DNA of 17,439 bases from an uncultured Succinivibrionaceae bacterium (GTDB taxonomy: Bacteria > Pseudomonadota > Gammaproteobacteria > Enterobacterales > Succinivibrionaceae). Under the pieces are notes generated by a model that saw only the letters and a list, made by a program, of their open reading frames with translations, did not search any database and was not told the DNA's origin. The first letter of the stretch is position 1; each line of letters starts with the position of its first letter. The stretch spans positions 1 through 17,439 of the forward strand of contig UQCV01000050.1 of assembly GCA_900539665.1 (NCBI GenBank), read 5' to 3'. Positions 15,192 to 17,439 of the stretch are shown here, piece after piece. The translations under genes were made by a program, and so were the position numbers.

Positions 15192-16157
15192 TTAATAAAT
15201 TTCTCGTGAACGCACATACCAAATGCATAAGAGCATCGTTGCTAAAATCATCCCCTCAGTAAAGACGAGAATCTTATTGCGCGTAATAAGAGGTTCTCGG
15301 AGCGTAAAAACACTAGTGTTACCAAAGTAAAAGGTAGCTTCATTGACGCTACTTGGCGGAATAGGTGAGAGCTTACCATTGCCCACAGATGCCCAAAAGT
15401 TTACGGTCGCTTTTTTAGGGATGCCTGAAATTTGGTAAATTTCACGGCGCTTATCATTTTTGTGCAATTCGTGTTCGTCTTCGAATTTATTGTAATCAAA
15501 AAGATCTTGTTCATAACCGTCGAACGTAGTTAAGGGGAACTCACGGCCGGTCCCTGGAGTTTGGTAGTCCCTAGGTCCCACCTCAAAAGTATGCCCCGCA
15601 ATGGTAATGGTGCTTTTGGTGGTGTAGACAGGATCTTCACATGGGGCGAGTCTTACTTCTTCATTGTAGTAATCGTGGCCGTAATAAGAATGGCGTCTTC
15701 CATGGCGGCGATGACGGACCTGTTGTTTGATATAAGCTTGGCATTTATAGTCTAAGCGCCAAAACTCAAAAGAGTTCGCGATTACCCCAAAATCATCAGG
15801 CACCTCTGTGGCCGTAAATGAAATGTTGGATAGGCGGTAGGTGAAGATTTCGGGATTGGCAAGAGCCGCTTCTAACTCAGCATCGTCATCGATGCTTTTT
15901 GAAGTGTATTCAAAGCTACTTTCAGCGCCTTGAGGGGACTCTAGTCTAAAGATGATAAAGTAGGCGGCTACAAGGCCTAAAATTAAGCCAATGATGATTA
16001 TGCGCCGAACGGCCGGATCTTGGGTTAAAGGTAGCTGTTCGTCATATCCGCTGTCATTGTTACCATAATTGCCAAATCCGTTACGGTTGTTTTTATGTAG
16101 CAAAATATCTACATAATCAACGTTACCATCGTCTTTCTTTTTGCGTGAAAAACTCAT
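15192..16157 (-). CDS. Two-TM protein with TMEM43-like periplasmic domain (paralogue A)
   Basis: The 321-residue product has an N-terminal tail rich in K, G and N (1-48), a TM at about 51-70, a soluble region of about 225 residues and a TM at about 295-315. Conserved with paralogue B are FGVIANSFEFWRLDYKCQAY (123-142), ITIAGHTFEVG (184-194), REIYQISGIPKKATVNF (238-254), GNGKLSPI (259-266) and LITRNK (290-295). Cysteines C139 and C173 match those of B. A basic, histidine- and tyrosine-rich loop (RHRRHGRRHSYYGHDYY, 148-164) is peculiar to this copy and might bind metal. The start is weakly supported by AAAGG close to the ATG but agrees with the MSF start of B. First gene of the pair, with about 220 bases of AT-rich DNA upstream. 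TMEM43-like fold is inferred; function unknown. Confidence 0.8.
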   Translation of the reverse strand: MSFSRKKKDDGNVDYVDILLHKNNRNGFGNYGNNDSGYDEQLPLTQDPAVRRIIIIGLILGLVAAYFIIFRLESPQGAESSFEYTSKSIDDDAELEAALANPEIFTYRLSNISFTATEVPDDFGVIANSFEFWRLDYKCQAYIKQQVRHRRHGRRHSYYGHDYYNEEVRLAPCEDPVYTTKSTITIAGHTFEVGPRDYQTPGTGREFPLTTFDGYEQDLFDYNKFEDEHELHKNDKRREIYQISGIPKKATVNFWASVGNGKLSPIPPSSVNEATFYFGNTSVFTLREPLITRNKILVFTEGMILATMLLCIWYVRSREIY

Positions 16158-16378
16158 GCCTTTTTAAATTGTCCCGTGTAAAAAAATATGGTTTATTTGT
16201 TGTTAGTTATTGTTGTACTTATTGCTTGTTCGCTAGGTAGTAAGCCACTTATTAACTTATTATAATGGTAGCGTGGTTGTGGGCCGATTGTTTTTCTTTT
16301 CTTTTATGCTTTTTTATTTTGTCTTTAAAGAAAAGCAGCGACCCTCTGTTTTTTTAGGTGTGGGTTTGGAGCTTAGGT

Positions 16379-16915
16379 TTAGGCAAATTTAACTACGCGA
16401 CCTGGGCGACGAGGTAAAGTTTTTGGATAATCGCCTTCAATATAACCTACAGCCAAGGTCCCAATACCTTCGTATTCCCCTTCAAGCCCAGCTTCATTTT
16501 TTAGCCATTCGATCCATTCAGGACGTTCAAACTGTTCGCGGGCTCGGTGGATCCAGCAACTACCAAGTCCTAAAGCACTAGCGGCATTCATCATGTTGCC
16601 AAGCACTAAAGAACCGTCATATACGTGGGTTGGAATGCTCTTATCAGAGAGCACAATGAGCATGACTGGCGCATTGTAAAATGGGTCGATAGAACAACCA
16701 AGGATTTCAGCGTTTACGGCACTGATGCGGTCACGTAATTCTTTGTTGGTGACGGCGATAATAACTGGAGATTGACGGTTGCGGCCGGTAGCAGCATAAA
16801 GACCGGCTTCAATAATATCGTCAAGATCGTTTGGGTTGACCATCTTAGAAGAAAAACTACGAATACTGCGACGTTTAATCATGTTTTCTAAAGCTGCGTT
16901 ATTGGTGTTATGCAT
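16379..16915 (-). CDS. Nitroreductase-family FMN protein
   Basis: The 178-residue single-domain flavoprotein has the FMN-contacting KRRSIRSF near the N-terminus (14-21), ATGRNRQSP (42-50), a central NAPVMLIVLSD, GLGSCWI (116-122), GTLAVGY (152-158) and the family C-terminal LPRRPGRVVKF (167-177). Such enzymes use NAD(P)H to reduce nitro compounds, quinones or similar substrates, often as dimers. The natural substrate cannot be read from sequence, and no gene symbol such as nfsB is justified. The start at 16915 has AGGAG about six bases upstream. The upstream region carries repeated GATAATTA sites, suggesting regulation by a dimeric repressor. No convincing terminator is seen downstream. Confidence 0.88.
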   Translation of the reverse strand: MHNTNNAALENMIKRRSIRSFSSKMVNPNDLDDIIEAGLYAATGRNRQSPVIIAVTNKELRDRISAVNAEILGCSIDPFYNAPVMLIVLSDKSIPTHVYDGSLVLGNMMNAASALGLGSCWIHRAREQFERPEWIEWLKNEAGLEGEYEGIGTLAVGYIEGDYPKTLPRRPGRVVKFA

Positions 16916-16988
16916 TATGAACTCCTAGTTCATTTATGAATCTATATAGTCGTGGACAAGCATTTGAGGCAAGCGATATGGCTTGCAA

Positions 16989-17028
16989 TGATAATTAATA
17001 GAGCTCAAAAGACCTTCATTAATTATCA
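16989..17028. promoter_or_regulatory. Inverted repeat operator candidate upstream of the nitroreductase
   Basis: TGATAATTAAT (16989-16999) and ATTAATTATCA (17018-17028) form a perfect 11-bp inverted repeat with 18 bases between. It lies between the likely -10 and the nitroreductase start, a position suited to a repressor. The GATAAT core recalls Fur-type boxes, but the half-site spacing is not the standard one. Confidence 0.5.
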
Positions 17029-17055
17029 ATACTAATGTTTGTGTGGGTATGATCA

Positions 17056-17061
17056 ATTATA
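17056..17061 (-). promoter_or_regulatory. Possible -10 element for the nitroreductase
   Basis: TATAAT reads on the minus strand about 140 bases before the ATG. The -35 area is weak: TAAAGT at 17-base spacing. It lies between the two operator-like repeats. Confidence 0.4.
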
Positions 17062-17090
17062 CAAGATTTATGGTTGCTACTTTAAATTTG

Positions 17091-17106
17091 CTTGATAATT
17101 ATCAAG
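17091..17106. promoter_or_regulatory. Perfect 16-bp palindrome, second operator candidate
   Basis: CTTGATAATTATCAAG is a perfect palindrome containing the same GATAATTA core as the repeat at 16989-17028. It sits just upstream of the -35 area of the putative nitroreductase promoter. It could bind the same regulator. Confidence 0.55.
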
Positions 17107-17206
17107 AACAAAGAGGAAGTTGAGCGTTTTTTTAAGGTTAAGCGGTTTGGTTTTCATAGCGCTTTAAAAAGTGTGCTATTTCTTGTTCATAGAAATGAAA
17201 AATTCG

Positions 17207-17222
17207 CGTCTATATATAGACG
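17207..17222. repeat. Perfect 16-bp palindrome CGTCTATATATAGACG
   Basis: A perfect palindrome lies in AT-rich DNA between the nitroreductase upstream region and the TnpB remnant. It may be an operator or part of the mobile-element flank. It has no T-run. Confidence 0.4.
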
Positions 17223-17263
17223 TATATAAATATATCTATGTAATGCTTTAGCCAAGGTCCTAG

Positions 17264-17371
17264 CTAATTTTTTGGGGCGCGAGTTTTGTGACAGTGGAGC
17301 GCAAGATGGAATCTATAGAAGTAGCTAATATTTGTCGAGCCTTAGGTGATAATAGTCGGAGCAATACATAA
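17264..17371 (+). pseudogene. Possible TnpB C-terminal tail fragment
   Basis: A 35-codon frame with no start, opened by a stop at 17261 and closed by TAA at 17369-17371, reads WGASFVTVERKMESIEVANI and then CRALGDNSRSNT. The style resembles the variable tail after the zinc finger of IS200/IS605 TnpB proteins. The link rests on general resemblance and on the neighbouring zinc-finger fragment, so it is tentative. Confidence 0.3.
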
Positions 17372-17439
17372 ACATCTTACTTTATGATAGAACCTACGTA
17401 TGTCCAAGCTGTGGCTTTACCATAGACAGAGACATCAAT
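17356..17439 (+). pseudogene. tnpB: TnpB (IS200/IS605) zinc-finger fragment, runs off right edge
   Basis: After an in-frame TAG at 17353-17355 the frame reads SEQYINILLYDRTYVCPSCG and then FTIDRDIN up to the window end. Y.CPSCG..IDRDIN is the second CxxC and the catalytic-aspartate segment of TnpB, an RNA-guided nuclease linked to IS200/IS605 elements. The first CxxC and the whole RuvC-like body are missing upstream, so this copy is 5'-truncated. Whether it continues to a normal C-terminus is outside the window. Confidence 0.65.

Overview
The window looks like chromosome from an AT-rich gammaproteobacterium. The evidence is a prmB-aroC-sixA run typical of Gammaproteobacteria, a YtfK (DUF1107) protein that is essentially restricted to that class, and a complete Bat/MoxR operon of the kind found in Aeromonadales, Vibrionales and Alteromonadales. 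A fermentative, host-associated member of the Succinivibrionaceae type is my best guess, but nothing here fixes the genus.

Layout. (1) 1-276: one end of an IS21-family insertion sequence, with the istA start running off the left edge. (2) 375-1625 (minus): an EAL-HDOD (YuxH-type) signalling protein with its own promoter and terminator. (3) 2168-9031 (minus): a MoxR/Bat operon, in transcription order moxR, DUF58 protein, DUF4381-type membrane protein, BatA-like VWA protein, BatB/BatC-like VWA-TPR protein and BatD-like protein. It is closed by a strong terminator at about 2035-2062. A terminator-like hairpin lies between moxR and the rest. (4) 9032-10027: almost 1 kb of AT-rich intergenic DNA between the divergent moxR and prmB. 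(5) 10028-12945 (plus): prmB and aroC, translationally coupled, then an elaborate repeat/terminator region, then sixA. (6) 12946-14162: a sparse region with ytfK, an IS200/IS605-like terminal hairpin scar containing expanded C and AC runs, a 12-bp tandem repeat and a bidirectional terminator. (7) 14163-16157 (minus): two adjacent paralogous two-TM proteins of unknown function whose periplasmic domain resembles TMEM43 (DUF1625). (8) 16379-16915 (minus): a small nitroreductase-family flavoprotein with a cluster of GATAATTA-type inverted repeats upstream. (9) 17264-17439: decayed TnpB (IS200/IS605) fragments running off the right edge.

How the genes fit together. The MoxR ATPase and the VWA/DUF58/BatD proteins probably form one envelope-associated system, in which MoxR acts as an AAA+ chaperone for the VWA proteins. 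PrmB methylates ribosomal protein L3, AroC makes chorismate, and SixA is a histidine-phosphate phosphatase. YtfK is known in E. coli as a stimulator of SpoT-dependent (p)ppGpp accumulation. The least described part is the tandem TMEM43-like pair. Mobile-element debris sits at both edges and beside ytfK.
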